53,721 nt of DNA, taken from contig UQKQ01000012.1 of NCBI GenBank assembly GCA_900541645.1, positions 1 to 53,721 on the forward strand, written 5' to 3'. Shown here in pieces: positions 42,001 through 49,994 of this stretch (position 1 is its first letter; each line of letters starts with the position of its first letter). The DNA is from an uncultured Collinsella sp. (GTDB lineage: Bacteria > Actinomycetota > Coriobacteriia > Coriobacteriales > Coriobacteriaceae). Below the pieces are notes generated by a model. It saw nothing but the letters and a program-made list of their open reading frames with translations, ran no database searches and was not told the origin of the DNA. Position numbers and translations under genes: made by a program.

Positions 42001-42579
42001 CTCAAGCGCCGCGCCGATTACATCGAGGAGCAGCTGGCCGATCTTGAGAGCGCGCGCAAGGCGCTCACCAAGATCACCGTGGCAATCGATCGCAAGATGC
42101 GCAAGGCGTTCCTGGTGACGTTTGAGAAGGTTGATGCGAATTTCCGCGAGATCTTCGCCATGCTTTTCCCGGGCGGTCAGGGTCACCTTGAAATGACCGA
42201 TCCTGAGCATCCGGCCGAGACGGGCATTGAGGTCGTGGCGCAGCCGCGCGGCAAGCGCATCACCAAGATGATGCTCATGTCGGGTGGCGAGAAGAGCCTG
42301 ACGGCGCTTGCCCTGCTCTTTGCCGTGTACCGTACGCGCACAGTGCCGTTCTATGTGCTGGACGAGGTCGAGGCTGCGCTCGACGACGCCAACCTGTCCA
42401 AGCTCATCGGCGCCCTCGATGTGCTGCGTTCCGATACGCAGCTCTTGGTAATCTCGCATCAGCGCCGTACTATGGAGGATGCTGACGTTCTCTACGGCGT
42501 CTCGATGCAAGCCGATGGCGTCAGTCGCGTCGTCTCGCAAAAACTCGATCGCGAAACCGGAAAGGTCGTGAATGCATAA
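39043..42579 (+). CDS. smc: Chromosome segregation ATPase SMC
   Basis: A 1178-residue SMC. Walker A is GPNGSGKSN at residues 31-39. Two long coiled coils (about 170-500 and 670-1000) flank a hinge domain at about 500-660. The C-terminal head has the signature motif LMSGGEKSLTALALLFAVYRTRTVPFYVLDEVEAALDD. SMC forms the condensin ring that compacts and segregates the chromosome; scpA and scpB are not in this window. GTG start. ftsY starts on its last base. Confidence 0.97.
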   Translation: MYLKSLTLKGFKSFADRAHMTFEPGLTVIVGPNGSGKSNISDSILWVLGEQSAKQLRGQAMEDVIFSGSSARKPVGVAEVTLVLDNSDHMLPVDFDEVAITRRMYRSGESEYLINSSPCRLMDIQDILHDSGLGKDTHSIISQGKLDAILQSRPEERRALIEEAAGISKHKRRKERALKKIKSMDEHLTRARDINKEIARQLRPLERQVDRARKYKELSSRANELTQMLAVDELRSLQSQWNDLESRSKEGAAELELAQYRLGEKERELEKLQVMLEEKGLFVGDLGEQRRHMQDVVGRINSDMRLLEEKGHNMVSRLSDMRGQISSSEHQRRRVVEELEDARAQLEEVTGAHMQAQEDVDAAGPAAAQLHERRVALDNQISQLTREQRDVQRVADNAALELAKVKDSLSNAEVEDNMYASRLEQIDEQLEEVTASLDSRRDRAEELESALEAARQAQNDAREATEVARAALKDLRNREGEARNKLSEVRSELASQKKLDARMADSSPLVSRLVGALGDDVSGRLGDVLEAPRELEGLVEQLLAGDIDALLFDDAATLERAGRAALDQKKASGEALLVARGVSGSAAAEGAAGTRLVDRLSVRAGYGPVVEALLGGYYVVDDLATALAAPVVDGVTYVTPDGARVACGGLVRVGLDAGEASGALERKRRIRELEGLEPDLAAVFEHVSDQVVEANTAVEEAHAAEGDAAGEIARLEGERRSLLSEIGRLEQSANNAEVERVRISKRREQAAEAVRAARPRVDELTRSRDEARAQASDLGLQIAEANDELDRVRRDDSEAAGKLADAKVRLAQTSERLRSLKGRVPDLEHRLEGIDRRIRGTRQASRSLELLRLRVDPMHERYSALLERASDWAARLRDQASLEEADSASLKKTIEDAKAEVARAKERVDFAATTQNEFKVARGKLEVQVEAAIKAITADGTTVLEEALMLPAPTDRDAAERELNQLVRQINNLGPVNQVAMEEYEQLKRRADYIEEQLADLESARKALTKITVAIDRKMRKAFLVTFEKVDANFREIFAMLFPGGQGHLEMTDPEHPAETGIEVVAQPRGKRITKMMLMSGGEKSLTALALLFAVYRTRTVPFYVLDEVEAALDDANLSKLIGALDVLRSDTQLLVISHQRRTMEDADVLYGVSMQADGVSRVVSQKLDRETGKVVNA

Positions 42580-43496
42580 TGGGATTCTTTGACGCACTCT
42601 CGCGCGGACTTGAGCGCAGCCGCGAGGCCCTCAACGAGGTCTTTTACTTTGGCGGCGAGGTCGACGAGGATTTTTGGGAGGATCTTGAGGACACCCTCGT
42701 TATGGGTGACATGGGTGCCGAGGTCGCCATTCAGGTCTCCGATGACCTGCGCGACGCCGCGGCCAAGAAGAACCTCAAGACCGCCCCGCAGCTTCGCCGC
42801 GCCCTGGCCGAGCAGCTCGAGGGCCATTTTGTGCCTGTTGAGCGCGATCCGTTTTCCGATACGCCGAGCTGTGTGCTGTTTGTCGGTATTAACGGTGCCG
42901 GCAAGACCACCACGGTCGGCAAGATTGCAAGCGCTATGGCCGCCCGCGGCAAGAACGTGGTGATCGGTTCGGCCGACACCTTCCGCGCCGCCGCCATCGA
43001 GCAGCTCGATGTGTGGGGCCAGCGTGCCGGCGTACCGGTTATCAAGCGTGATCGCGGCTCCGATCCGGCGAGCGTGTGCTATGACGTGCTCGACGAGGCC
43101 GATAAGCGCGGCAGCGACCTCGTGCTCATCGATACCGCCGGCCGTCTGCACACGAGCCCCGAGCTCATGCGCGAGCTTGCCAAGGTGGTCAACGTGACGC
43201 GTAAGCGCGCCGCCAATATGGCCGCCGGCCCCATGCCCGTCTCGGTCGTGCTTGTGATCGATGCCGCCACTGGTCAGAACGGTCTGAACCAGGCGCTCGA
43301 GTTTAACGAGGCGCTGGGCCTGGACGGTATTATCATGACTAAGCTCGACGGTACGGCTAAGGGCGGTATCGCCATGGCCGTGGCCGAGAAGCTCAAGCTC
43401 CCGATCCTGCGCATCGGCGTGGGCGAGCAGGTCGATGACCTGCAGGAGTTTAACGCCAAAGATTTCTGCCGCGCCCTGGTGGGCGAGTCCAACTAA
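42579..43496 (+). CDS. ftsY: Signal recognition particle receptor FtsY
   Basis: A 305-residue SRP receptor GTPase. The compact form lacks the long acidic A-domain. The NG domain is complete: FVGINGAGKTTTVGKIAS, GSADTFRAAAIEQLDVW, VLIDTAGRLHTSPELMREL, TKLDGTAKGG and GVGEQVDDLQEFNAKDF. It docks ribosome-nascent-chain-SRP complexes to the membrane. Ffh, its partner, is encoded ten bases downstream. Confidence 0.96.
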   Translation: MGFFDALSRGLERSREALNEVFYFGGEVDEDFWEDLEDTLVMGDMGAEVAIQVSDDLRDAAAKKNLKTAPQLRRALAEQLEGHFVPVERDPFSDTPSCVLFVGINGAGKTTTVGKIASAMAARGKNVVIGSADTFRAAAIEQLDVWGQRAGVPVIKRDRGSDPASVCYDVLDEADKRGSDLVLIDTAGRLHTSPELMRELAKVVNVTRKRAANMAAGPMPVSVVLVIDAATGQNGLNQALEFNEALGLDGIIMTKLDGTAKGGIAMAVAEKLKLPILRIGVGEQVDDLQEFNAKDFCRALVGESN

Positions 43497-43506
43497 GGAG
43501 TGACTA

Positions 43507-44982
43507 GTGTTTGATTCTCTGAGCGATCGCCTCAACGACACATTTGACCGCCTGCGCGGCAAGGGTAAGCTGACCGAGGCCGATATTACTTCGGCCATGC
43601 GCGACATTCGCATGGCGCTGCTCGAGGCCGACGTTAACTTTAAGGTCGTCAAGGAGTTCGTTGCCAAGACCAAGGAGCGCTGCATGACCGCCGAGGTCAT
43701 GGAGTCGCTGTCGCCGGCGCAAAACGTCGTCAAGATCGTGCTCGACGAGCTCACCGAGATGCTCGGCTCAACCGAGAGCAAACTCGTCTTTAGCAACCGC
43801 ATTCCCAATGTCATCATGCTCGTGGGCCTGCAGGGCTCCGGTAAGACCACGGCGGCCGTGAAACTGGCCTACCTGCTCAAGAAGCAGGGCCGCTCTCCGC
43901 TGCTCGCCGCGTGCGACGTCTACCGTCCCGCCGCTGCCGACCAGCTGGCCACGCTCGGTGGCGAGATCGGCGTGCCGGTCTTCCGCGGTGACGGAGCGCA
44001 CCCGATCGACATCGCAAAGGGCGCCATCCAGGAGGCCGTCGACCACCTGCGTGACGTGGTCATCGTCGATACCGCCGGTCGTCTGCAGATCGACGAGCAG
44101 ATGATGCAGGAGGCCGTCGACATCAAGAAGGCCGTCAAGCCCGACCAGGTGCTGATGGTCGTCGACGCCATGACCGGCCAGGATATCGTCAACGTCGTCT
44201 CGACCTTCGCCGAGCGCACCGACTTTGACGGCGTGATTATCTCCAAGCTCGACGGTGACGCCCGTGGCGGTGGCGCACTTTCGGTGCGTCAGGTGACCGG
44301 CAAGCCCATCAAGTTTGTGAGCATGGGCGAGAAACCCGATTCGCTTGAGCCGTTCTATCCCGATCGCATGGCCAAGCGCATCTTGGGCATGGGCGATGTT
44401 GTCGGCATCATCGAGAAGGCCCAGGAGGCAGCCGATGCAGAGCAGCTTGAGGCTGCCGAGCGTATGCTGCGTGAGGGCTTCACCATGAACGACATGCTCG
44501 ACCAGATGAAGGCCGTCAAGAAGATGGGCGGCATGAAGGGCATTCTGGGTATGCTTCCCGGCGGCCAGCGCGCGCTCAACCAGATGGGCGGCAACTTGGA
44601 CGAGGGCATCTTCGATAAGAACGAGGCCATCATCATGTCGATGACCAAGGAGGAGCGCCTGCGTCCCTCCATCATCAACGGCCAGCGTCGCGCCCGCATT
44701 GCCAAGGGAGCCGGCGTAACCCCCACCGAGGTCAACAGCCTTATGAAGCAGTGGGGCGAGATGAATAAGATGATGGGCCGCATGCGCACGATGGCCAATC
44801 AGGCACAGGCCGGCGGCAAAAAGGGCAAGAAGGGCAAGAAGGGCAAGAAGATGCGCATGCCCAATATCCCTGGCTTGGACGCTATGGGTCTGGGTGGCAT
44901 GGGCGGCCTGGGTACGGGCGGCCCCAAGTCCGATATGGAACTGCTGCGCCAGATGGAAGCGCAGATGCGTAATAAGAAATAG
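43507..44982 (+). CDS. ffh: Signal recognition particle protein Ffh
   Basis: A 491-residue Ffh. N domain helices are followed by the GTPase motifs VGLQGSGKTTAAVKLA, CDVYRPAAADQL, VIVDTAGRLQIDEQMMQE, ISKLDGDARGGGALS and GEKPDSLEPFYPDRMAKRILGMGD. The methionine-rich M domain (FTMNDMLDQMKAVKKMGGMKGILGMLPG, RRARIAKGAGVTPTEVNSLMKQWGEMNKMMGRM) binds signal peptides and SRP RNA. A Gly/Lys repeat tail (KKGKKGKKGKK) and a Gly/Met-rich end follow. A bidirectional-looking terminator lies after the stop. Confidence 0.97.
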   Translation: MFDSLSDRLNDTFDRLRGKGKLTEADITSAMRDIRMALLEADVNFKVVKEFVAKTKERCMTAEVMESLSPAQNVVKIVLDELTEMLGSTESKLVFSNRIPNVIMLVGLQGSGKTTAAVKLAYLLKKQGRSPLLAACDVYRPAAADQLATLGGEIGVPVFRGDGAHPIDIAKGAIQEAVDHLRDVVIVDTAGRLQIDEQMMQEAVDIKKAVKPDQVLMVVDAMTGQDIVNVVSTFAERTDFDGVIISKLDGDARGGGALSVRQVTGKPIKFVSMGEKPDSLEPFYPDRMAKRILGMGDVVGIIEKAQEAADAEQLEAAERMLREGFTMNDMLDQMKAVKKMGGMKGILGMLPGGQRALNQMGGNLDEGIFDKNEAIIMSMTKEERLRPSIINGQRRARIAKGAGVTPTEVNSLMKQWGEMNKMMGRMRTMANQAQAGGKKGKKGKKGKKMRMPNIPGLDAMGLGGMGGLGTGGPKSDMELLRQMEAQMRNKK

Positions 44983-45007
44983 AGCTGTAATTCCAGCTTG
45001 ATATGGC

Positions 45008-45045
45008 AAAGGCCACTCGGAAGCTACCGGGTGGCCTTTGTTGTT
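45008..45045. terminator. Terminator of ffh
   Basis: AAAGGCCACTCGG (45008-45020) pairs with CCGGGTGGCCTTT (45027-45039) over 13 bp with one G-T, followed by GTTGTT. The leading AAA would give a U-run on the minus strand, so it may also serve the convergent DUF134 gene. Confidence 0.85.
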
Positions 45046-45102
45046 GGCTTTGATTGTTGGGTTGCGTTCAGCGTCGCGCCCCGAGCTCGCGGTGCCGTGC
45101 CG

Positions 45103-45867
45103 TTAGTGGCAGCCGCAGCCCTCGTGGCCCTCGTGCTCGTGATGGTCGTGGCAGCTGCAGGACTCGCCATGTTCGTGGGCGTGGTCGTGGTCGTGGCCGT
45201 GGCAGCCGCACGTGGCCTCGCTGTTCTGTGCGAGCGTGCCGGCGATAAGGGCCTCGACGCAAGCGTCGCAGCTGCCTTGGGCACCTGCGTATACCGTGAT
45301 GCCGGCTTGGGCAAGCGCGTTGATAGCGCCACCGCCGATGCCGCCGCAGATGAGCGTGTCCACGCCGCCGTTGGCGAGCAGGCCCGCAAGGGCACCGTGG
45401 CCGGTGCCGCCGGTGCCCACGACCTGCTCGTTGAGTACCTTGCCGTCCTGAATGTCGTAGATCTTGAACTGCTCGCTGCGGCCAAAGTGCATAAAGATGT
45501 TGCCGTTGTCGTACGTGGTTGCCACCCTCATGGTGCCGACCTCCTTTGCTGGCCATGCGGCCGTTGTCGTGGTGACGGGGGAGTACGCGATATTGCCGCC
45601 TTCGATGATGAGCGCCCGACCATTGACCAGCGCGTTTGCCACCTTGCGATGCGCGCGGCTGCAAATAGCCGCCACCGTGGCGCGCGCGATGCCCATCTGC
45701 TGCGCGACTGTCTCTTGGTTAAGGCCTTCCAGGTCGCACAGGCGCAGCACCTCGAGTTCGTCGACCGTCATGTCGATGGCGTCACCACTGGCTAGGCCGT
45801 CGGGGGTAAAGCCGCGATATTCGGGGATAATCCCAACGCGTCGCAGTTTCTCGCGTCTTCCTGCCAT
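45103..45867 (-). CDS. DUF134-NifX/NifB-domain fusion regulator with His-rich tail
   Basis: A 254-residue fusion. Residues 1-95 are a DUF134 DNA-binding domain (YRGFTPDGLASGDAIDMTVDELEVLRLCDLEGLNQETVAQQMGIARATV, a sigma-like HTH). Residues 110-225 form a dinitrogenase iron-molybdenum cofactor (NifX/NifY) domain (VATTYDNGNIFMHFGRSEQFKIYDI...GALAGLLANGGVDTLICGGIGGGAINALAQAGI). The last 30 residues are a metal-binding tail full of His and Cys (CGCHGHDHDH..., CSCHDHHEH). Such proteins are thought to sense or carry metal. AAGGAGAG precedes the ATG on the minus strand. Palindromes in the upstream region suggest self-regulation. No nitrogenase genes are present. Confidence 0.88.
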   Translation of the reverse strand: MAGRREKLRRVGIIPEYRGFTPDGLASGDAIDMTVDELEVLRLCDLEGLNQETVAQQMGIARATVAAICSRAHRKVANALVNGRALIIEGGNIAYSPVTTTTAAWPAKEVGTMRVATTYDNGNIFMHFGRSEQFKIYDIQDGKVLNEQVVGTGGTGHGALAGLLANGGVDTLICGGIGGGAINALAQAGITVYAGAQGSCDACVEALIAGTLAQNSEATCGCHGHDHDHAHEHGESCSCHDHHEHEGHEGCGCH

Positions 45868-45881
45868 GTGCTCTCCTTATC

Positions 45882-45893
45882 TGACATATGTCA
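45882..45893. promoter_or_regulatory. Palindromic operator TGACATATGTCA
   Basis: A perfect 12-bp palindrome 15 bases upstream of the DUF134-fusion start, which may overlap its promoter. Its core CATATG is shared with the palindrome at 45932-45949. Confidence 0.55.
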
Positions 45894-45931
45894 ACAATAG
45901 AATAACGAACGCGCAGATATACGCAAGGAAT

Positions 45932-45949
45932 TTCTGGCATATGCCAGAA
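45932..45949. promoter_or_regulatory. Perfect 18-bp palindrome between DUF134-fusion and thyA
   Basis: TTCTGGCATATGCCAGAA is a perfect palindrome, 50 bases centre to centre from TGACATATGTCA. Two palindromes with one core spaced by about five helical turns fit a dimeric or tetrameric regulator. The site also lies upstream of thyA. Confidence 0.6.
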
Positions 45950-46033
45950 AACGAGGGCTTATGTTTGGGCTGTGGGGCCGCGTGCGCCTGGGCTACAATG
46001 AATCTCGCTTGTAGGCGACTGACAGGAGGGTCA

Positions 46034-46882
46034 ATGAGCAAGGCTGATCAACAGTTTGTAACCATGTGCCGCGATATTCTGGACCATGGCACCACCACCG
46101 AGGGCCAAAAGGTCCGCCCGGTGTGGGAGGACGGCACCCCTGCCTATACCATTAAAAACTTTGGCGTCACGGCCCGCTACGACCTGCGTGAGGAGTTTCC
46201 GGCGCTTACCCTGCGTCGTACGGCCCTCAAATCTGCCATGGATGAGATCCTGTGGATCTATCAAAAGAAGTCCAATAACGTGCATGACCTCAACAGCCAT
46301 ATTTGGGATGAGTGGGCCGACGAGACTGGCTCCATCGGCAAGGCCTACGGGTATCAGATTGGGCAGAAGAGCCATTATGCCGAGGGTGACTTCGATCAGA
46401 TGGATCGTGTGCTGTACGACCTTAAGAACACGCCGTACAGCCGCCGCATCATGACGAACACCTATGTGTTTAGTGACCTGTCCGAGATGCACCTGTATCC
46501 GTGCGCCTACAGTGTGACGTATAACGTGACGCAGCGCCCGCAGGATGACAAACCGACGCTCAACATGATTCTCAACCAGCGCAGCCAGGATATTTTGGCT
46601 GCGAACAACTGGAATGTGTGCCAGTACGCCATTTTGCTGATGATGGTCGCGCAGTCGGTCGATATGATCGCTGGCGAGCTCCTGCATGTGATCGCCGATG
46701 CCCACATTTACGACCGTCATGTCGATATCGTCCGCGATCTTATCGAGCGTCCGCAGTTTGCCGCGCCTAAGGTAACGCTCAACCCCGATGTGCATGACTT
46801 CTATGCGTTTACGACCGATGATCTGATCATCGAGGGCTATGAGCACGGTCCGCAGGTCAAGAACATCCCCATTGCGGTGTAG
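46034..46882 (+). CDS. thyA: Thymidylate synthase
   Basis: A 282-residue ThyA that methylates dUMP to dTMP with methylene-tetrahydrofolate. The catalytic cysteine is in HLYPCAYSVTYNVTQ, the nucleotide-binding block is ILNQRSQDILAANNWNVCQYAILLMMVAQ, and HVIADAHIYDRHVDIV is at the C-terminal side. The PCA(Y) form, in place of PCH, belongs to the Bacillus/phage phi3T-type subgroup. ATG 46034 is chosen because GGAGG precedes it at the right distance; a longer open frame reaching back to 45464 runs through the opposite-strand gene. folA follows directly. Confidence 0.95.
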   Translation: MSKADQQFVTMCRDILDHGTTTEGQKVRPVWEDGTPAYTIKNFGVTARYDLREEFPALTLRRTALKSAMDEILWIYQKKSNNVHDLNSHIWDEWADETGSIGKAYGYQIGQKSHYAEGDFDQMDRVLYDLKNTPYSRRIMTNTYVFSDLSEMHLYPCAYSVTYNVTQRPQDDKPTLNMILNQRSQDILAANNWNVCQYAILLMMVAQSVDMIAGELLHVIADAHIYDRHVDIVRDLIERPQFAAPKVTLNPDVHDFYAFTTDDLIIEGYEHGPQVKNIPIAV

Positions 46883-47410
46883 GTGACGTGCATGACGTGT
46901 ATGCTTTCCGCTATTGTCGCCGTGTGCGATGACTGGGGTATTGGGTGCGAGGGTGACATGGTCGTGTCCAATCGCGCCGACATGCGTCATTTTGTGGCGT
47001 GCACCAAAGGCTGCCCGGTCATTATGGGACGCAAGACGCTTCTAAGTTTTCCCGGCGGGCGTCCGCTCAAGAATCGCCGCAACATTGTGCTCACGCGCGA
47101 CCAAGGCTTTGCGCCCGAGGGTGTCGACGTGGTGCATAGCGTTGACGAGGCCTTGGCCGCCGTGGCCGATGAGCCCGTTGCGTGGGTGATCGGTGGTGGC
47201 GAGGTGTATCGGCAGTTTTTGCCGTATTGCGCCGAGGCCGAGGTCACGCATAACCATTGCGTGCATGACGTGGATACGTACTTTCCCGATCTGGATGCCG
47301 ATCCCGCGTGGGAGATTGCGCGGCGTGGCGGTGCTGCCACGATTGCCTCGGGCGAGGGCGACGAGGGCGTCGATTATGAGTTCGTGACGTATCGTCGCGT
47401 TGATGCGTAA
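46883..47410 (+). CDS. folA: Dihydrofolate reductase
   Basis: About 165-175 residues. It regenerates tetrahydrofolate from the dihydrofolate produced by ThyA, whose gene is immediately upstream. Motifs are AIVAVCDDWGIGCEGDMVV at the start, CPVIMGRKTLLSF, RNIVLTRDQGF and VAWVIGGGEVYRQFLPYC. The start is unsettled between GTG 46883 (next to the thyA stop), ATG 46892 and ATG 46901. MLSAIVAV at 46901 looks most like other DHFR N-termini. Confidence 0.93.
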   Translation: MTCMTCMLSAIVAVCDDWGIGCEGDMVVSNRADMRHFVACTKGCPVIMGRKTLLSFPGGRPLKNRRNIVLTRDQGFAPEGVDVVHSVDEALAAVADEPVAWVIGGGEVYRQFLPYCAEAEVTHNHCVHDVDTYFPDLDADPAWEIARRGGAATIASGEGDEGVDYEFVTYRRVDA

Positions 47411-47486
47411 ATCGTCTGGCGTGAACGGTATCATCGGGTTGTTTGAATGCATGGGGCGGCGCTTAGCGTCGCCTCGTTTGGTATAG

Positions 47487-48434
47487 ATGTGCTGTAAAGA
47501 AGGGTGCGGGCTGGCTGCTATGACTGATGCCGTTGAGGTGCTGCGAATTGATTCGCTCGAGGACGAGCGGCTCGATGCCTACGTGCGACTGACCGAGCGC
47601 GAGCTGCGCTGCGTGCTGGAGCCGCAAAAGGGCATCTTTATCGCCGAGAGTTCCAAGGTTATCGAGCGCGCGGTGCGCGCCGGATACGAGCCGGTGAGCT
47701 TTCTTTTGGGCGAACGCTGGCTCGATCAGATGGTGCCGCTGTTTGAGCGCCTGGTTGTGCGCGAGGGCGCGGGTCCGGTTCCTGTGTTCGTTGCCTCCAT
47801 GGAGCTCATGGAGCAGCTGACGGGCTTCAATGTGACGCGCGGTGCGCTCGCGGCATTCCGTCGTCCACGTCAGATTCCGGTAGCCGAGTTCTTGGGTGGC
47901 GTCGTCGATGCGGCGGGGGAGCGCCCGGTGCGCGTGTGCGTGCTCGAGGGCATTGTCGACCACACCAACGTCGGCGCGATTTTCCGCTCGGCGGCTGCGC
48001 TGAACGTCGATGGTATTTTGGTGAGCCCCACTTGCTGCGATCCGCTGTACCGTCGCTCGGCCCGTGTGAGCATGGGCACGGTGTTCCAGGTGCCCTGGAC
48101 GCGCATTGGCAGCGAGGCGCGCGTATGGCCGCATGATGGGCTGGCGGCGCTGCACGATGCCGGCTTTTCGTGTGCCGCCATGGCGTTGACGGATGATTCG
48201 GTGTCGCTGGACGATCCCGTGCTGCAGGAGATTGACCGCCTGGCAATCTTTATGGGCACCGAGGGTGCTGGCTTGGGCGCCAAGACCATTGCAGGCTGCG
48301 ACCGCGCCGTGCGTATTCCAATGGCACACGGGGTCGATTCGCTTAACGTGGCCGCGGCAAGTGCTGTCGCCTTTTGGCAGCTGTGCCCGCATGTGAGCAA
48401 CGAGTACCACTACCAGCCGGGGCTGTATCACTAG
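47487..48434 (+). CDS. SpoU/TrmH-family RNA methyltransferase
   Basis: Up to 315 residues. An N-terminal substrate-binding domain (LRCVLEPQKGIFIAESSKVIERAVRAGYEPVSFLLGERW) is followed by a SPOUT methyltransferase domain with the three SpoU motifs: HTNVGAIFRSAAALNVDGILV, LAIFMGTEGAGLGAKT and IPMAHGVDSLNVAAASAVAFW. It methylates 2'-O ribose of rRNA or tRNA; which one cannot be told. ATG 47520 (MTDAVEVLRI) is an equally possible start and would remove a Cys-rich stretch of eleven residues. Confidence 0.9.
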   Translation: MCCKEGCGLAAMTDAVEVLRIDSLEDERLDAYVRLTERELRCVLEPQKGIFIAESSKVIERAVRAGYEPVSFLLGERWLDQMVPLFERLVVREGAGPVPVFVASMELMEQLTGFNVTRGALAAFRRPRQIPVAEFLGGVVDAAGERPVRVCVLEGIVDHTNVGAIFRSAAALNVDGILVSPTCCDPLYRRSARVSMGTVFQVPWTRIGSEARVWPHDGLAALHDAGFSCAAMALTDDSVSLDDPVLQEIDRLAIFMGTEGAGLGAKTIAGCDRAVRIPMAHGVDSLNVAAASAVAFWQLCPHVSNEYHYQPGLYH

Positions 48435-48559
48435 GCAATTAATTCGCACTGGGCTCTGGTTCGGGGTGTCTCGGCCGATACCGGTCGGTGCTAAGCTGGT
48501 ATTGGCTTTGGTCTTAAATTGCCGTTTTGTTGTCAAACGTACGCTAGTGGGGAGGGCGT

Positions 48560-49909
48560 GTGGCTAAGAAATCTACGGCTATCGATGTAACGCAGGGCGT
48601 TATTTGGCAGCAGCTGCTGTCGCTGTGCGTCCCTATCTTCTTTAGCTCGTTTTTTCAGCAGGCTTACACGCTTATCGGTACCTATATCGTCGGTCAGTTT
48701 GGCGGCAAGCTCGCGCTGGGCGGCATTCAGGCCACGATGGTGCTCACGGAGCTCTGCATTGGTTTTTGCGTCGGTGTGGGTGCTGGCTGTGCGGTCATTA
48801 CGGGCCAGTTTTTTGGCCAGCACGATGACGAGTGCCTGAGCCGATCGGTCCATACGGCCATGACGCTCGCGCTGGTGGGCGGCATTGTCATTTCCATTCT
48901 GGGCGTGGTGTTTGTCGAGCCGATGCTTGTGCTGATGAATACACCGCATGAACTGTTGGCCGAGGGTGTGGCGTATGCCCGTTGCTACTTTGCCGCCATG
49001 TTTGCGGCGTTGCTGCTCAATATGGGGACGGCGTTGTTGCGCGCCGTGGGCGACACGCGCGGTCCGGCGGTCATTATTGCCTCCGGCTGCTTCGTCAACG
49101 TGGCGCTCGACATTCTCTTTGTCGCCGTGCTGCACATGGAAGCGCTGGGCTGCGGCATCGCGGTGGCGCTGACTATCTGCACCAATGCCACGATGATTGT
49201 GATCCGCATGATGCGCGCTCCGGGGGCGTGGCGGTTGTCGCTATCCAAGCTCGGTATTGATCGCGGCATTTGCAAGAGCATGCTTTCGTGCGGTTTGCCG
49301 CTGGGCGTTCAGTCTGCGGCGTATTCGATCTCCAACGTTTTGATTCAGGTGTCGGTTAACTCGTTTGGAGCCGATGTCACGACCGCTTGGGGCCTTTCCG
49401 GCCGCCTGGACGGCATTATCTGGATGGTGACCGAGGCGCTTGGTGTGTCGATCACTACGTTCTCGGCGCAGAACTTTGGTGCGCGCAATTACGATCGCAT
49501 GCGAAAGGGATATCACACCTCGCTCGTGCTTTCATTTGTGCTTATCGGTGGCCTGTCTGCCGTGCTGCTGGTGTTTTCGGGCCCGCTTTCGCGTTTGTTT
49601 ATCGACGATGCCGCGATTTCGACCTACACCACGACGATTCTTCATTTCATCGCGCCGTTCTACGCGATCTTCTCGATTATCGAAAACGCGTCCGGCTCCA
49701 TCCGCGGCGCTGGCGTGAGCTTCCAGCCTATGATGCTCACGATATTCGGCACGGTCGTGCTCCGCGTGGCGTGGGTGTTCGCGATTATGCCGCTCGACCC
49801 CTCGCTCGAGCATCTGCTGCTGGTCTACCCCGTAACCTGGGTAATAACCGCCACGATGTTTACCGTCTACCACCACAGCGGCAACTGGCTAGGCCGCGCC
49901 ACTGCCTAA
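48560..49909 (+). CDS. MATE-family efflux transporter
   Basis: A 449-residue membrane protein with two MatE repeats and about twelve membrane segments, e.g. LSLCVPIFFSSFFQQAYTLIGTYIVGQFGG, GFCVGVGAGCAVITGQFFGQ and the second-half counterpart SCGLPLGVQSAAYSISNVLIQVSVNSFGADVTTAWGL. MATE proteins export cationic drugs or metabolites in exchange for H+ or Na+. Neighbouring genes give no hint of the substrate. The GTG start is preceded by GGGGAGGGC. It converges with cobO. Confidence 0.93.
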   Translation: MAKKSTAIDVTQGVIWQQLLSLCVPIFFSSFFQQAYTLIGTYIVGQFGGKLALGGIQATMVLTELCIGFCVGVGAGCAVITGQFFGQHDDECLSRSVHTAMTLALVGGIVISILGVVFVEPMLVLMNTPHELLAEGVAYARCYFAAMFAALLLNMGTALLRAVGDTRGPAVIIASGCFVNVALDILFVAVLHMEALGCGIAVALTICTNATMIVIRMMRAPGAWRLSLSKLGIDRGICKSMLSCGLPLGVQSAAYSISNVLIQVSVNSFGADVTTAWGLSGRLDGIIWMVTEALGVSITTFSAQNFGARNYDRMRKGYHTSLVLSFVLIGGLSAVLLVFSGPLSRLFIDDAAISTYTTTILHFIAPFYAIFSIIENASGSIRGAGVSFQPMMLTIFGTVVLRVAWVFAIMPLDPSLEHLLLVYPVTWVITATMFTVYHHSGNWLGRATA

Positions 49910-49993
49910 TGATCCCTGGGGGGCGGAGGAAAACGGCTCATTGCTCTTCGTCGTGATGTCGATGATTCGTTTTCCTTCGTCCCCTTCGGATCA
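49910..49993. terminator. Convergent inverted repeat between MATE and cobO genes
   Basis: The left arm 49910-49935 (TGATCC...AGGAAAACG) and the right arm 49968-49993 (CGTTTTCCT...GGATCA) match at 21 of 26 positions as inverted repeats, with two more G-U pairs in RNA. The loop is 32 bases. It fills the gap between two converging genes, so it probably ends transcription in both directions, although the flanking T-runs are weak. Confidence 0.6.
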
Positions 49994-49994
49994 A

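Noticed and set aside
44998..45795. 265-codon plus-strand frame opposite the DUF134-fusion gene
   Set aside because: Val/Ala-rich shadow; the minus strand encodes recognisable domains.
45464..46033. 190-codon N-terminal extension of thyA
   Set aside because: It lies antisense to the DUF134-fusion gene and has no ThyA homology; a good ribosome site precedes ATG 46034.
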